Below, piece after piece: positions 6,121 to 6,423 of a stretch of 6,423 bases of DNA. A program made the position numbers and the translations under genes. Numbering within the stretch: the first letter of the stretch is position 1; the number at the start of each line of letters is the position of its first letter. Source of the DNA: Deltaproteobacteria bacterium (GTDB taxonomy: Bacteria; Myxococcota_A; Polyangia; JAAYKL01); assembly GCA_011389755.1 (NCBI GenBank), contig JAABTR010000499.1:1-6423 (forward strand), in the 5' to 3' direction. The notes under the pieces were generated by a model. It saw nothing but the letters and a program-made list of their open reading frames with translations. It was not told the DNA's origin and made no database searches.

Positions 6121-6149
6121 GATATACCGAAATCGCTCGGCTTTGAAAA
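6121..6149 (-). promoter_or_regulatory. Candidate promoter for the membrane-protein gene
   Basis: On the minus strand TTTTCA (6144-6149) and TATATC (6121-6126) are separated by an optimal 17 bases, each matching four of six sigma-70 consensus positions. The predicted transcription start near 6114 lies upstream of all three possible ATGs (6102, 6081, 6072). Confidence 0.4.
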
Positions 6150-6178
6150 CCAATTCGCCTTGAAAGCGGGGACGAATC

Positions 6179-6423
6179 GTGAGCTACCAAAAAGACAGCA
6201 ACCAGCGCAAACACAATCGCCACACCTATGTCGCGGATATCGAGCTCATTATCGGGGATCAGCGCCGACAAAGCGGGAAGATCGTAAACATCAGCCTGGG
6301 AGGCGCGTTCATCGACACCGACCCCCTTCCGCCGTTTGGAGCGCGAATCAAGCTCTCTGTCACGATCCCAGGCGTCCCGCAGACCTGTGAAATTCCATGT
6401 ATCGTTCGATGGACAAGGATAGG
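6179..6423 (+). CDS. PilZ-domain (cyclic di-GMP-binding) protein, 3' end beyond window
   Basis: A GTG at 6179 opens a frame that continues for 81 codons to the window edge. A GGGGA six bases upstream is a modest ribosome binding site. The protein begins MSYQKDSNQRKHNRHTYV. Arg10 and Arg14 form the RxxxR motif and NISLGG (37-42) the [D/N]xSxxG motif, the two signatures by which PilZ domains bind cyclic di-GMP. The strand pattern around them (VADIELIIG, GKIVNISLGGAFI, ARIKLSVTIPG, IPCIVRW) fits the PilZ beta-barrel. Because the domain starts almost at the N-terminus, it may be a stand-alone PilZ adaptor. A second C-terminal domain cannot be excluded. PilZ proteins of this kind act in motility, exopolysaccharide or envelope control, but the specific target is not visible here. 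Confidence 0.85.
   Translation, partial: MSYQKDSNQRKHNRHTYVADIELIIGDQRRQSGKIVNISLGGAFIDTDPLPPFGARIKLSVTIPGVPQTCEIPCIVRWTRI

Overview
This 6.4 kb window looks like an ordinary chromosomal stretch of a fairly GC-rich Gram-negative bacterium. It is most likely a deltaproteobacterial-type predator or saprophyte (Myxococcota or Bradymonadales-like). That placement is an inference from three things: a lipoprotein carrying the CPDDPxK..PGxCGCG / DxDGDG repeat common in those groups, a PilZ protein, and a topoisomerase IV of the lineage best known from Bacteroidetes and Chlamydiae. No rRNA, tRNA, CRISPR array, insertion sequence or phage gene was found.

Layout on the minus strand, in order of transcription: a single-pass membrane protein of unknown function (6072 to 5167); a 160-base gap with an AT-rich promoter candidate and inverted repeats; parE (5006 to 3183); a 31-base gap containing an 11-bp tandem repeat at the ribosome binding site; parC (3151 to 1049); a 263-base gap; and a Cys-rich lipoprotein (785 to beyond base 1, incomplete). 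On the plus strand a PilZ-domain gene starts at 6179 and runs off the right edge. It is divergent from the membrane-protein gene, with a 106-base shared upstream region.

parE and parC encode the two subunits of one type II topoisomerase and are almost certainly co-transcribed. ParE carries the GHKL ATPase, transducer and TOPRIM domains. ParC carries the DNA-cleaving tyrosine and a short C-terminal domain without a GyrA box. ParC ends in an acidic flexible tail closing with QISLF, which resembles the sliding-clamp-binding pentapeptide QL[SD]LF. This is the most interesting detail in the window. The flanking genes have no evident functional link with the topoisomerase. I see no convincing new multi-gene system here. 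The findings are mainly protein-terminal and regulatory details.
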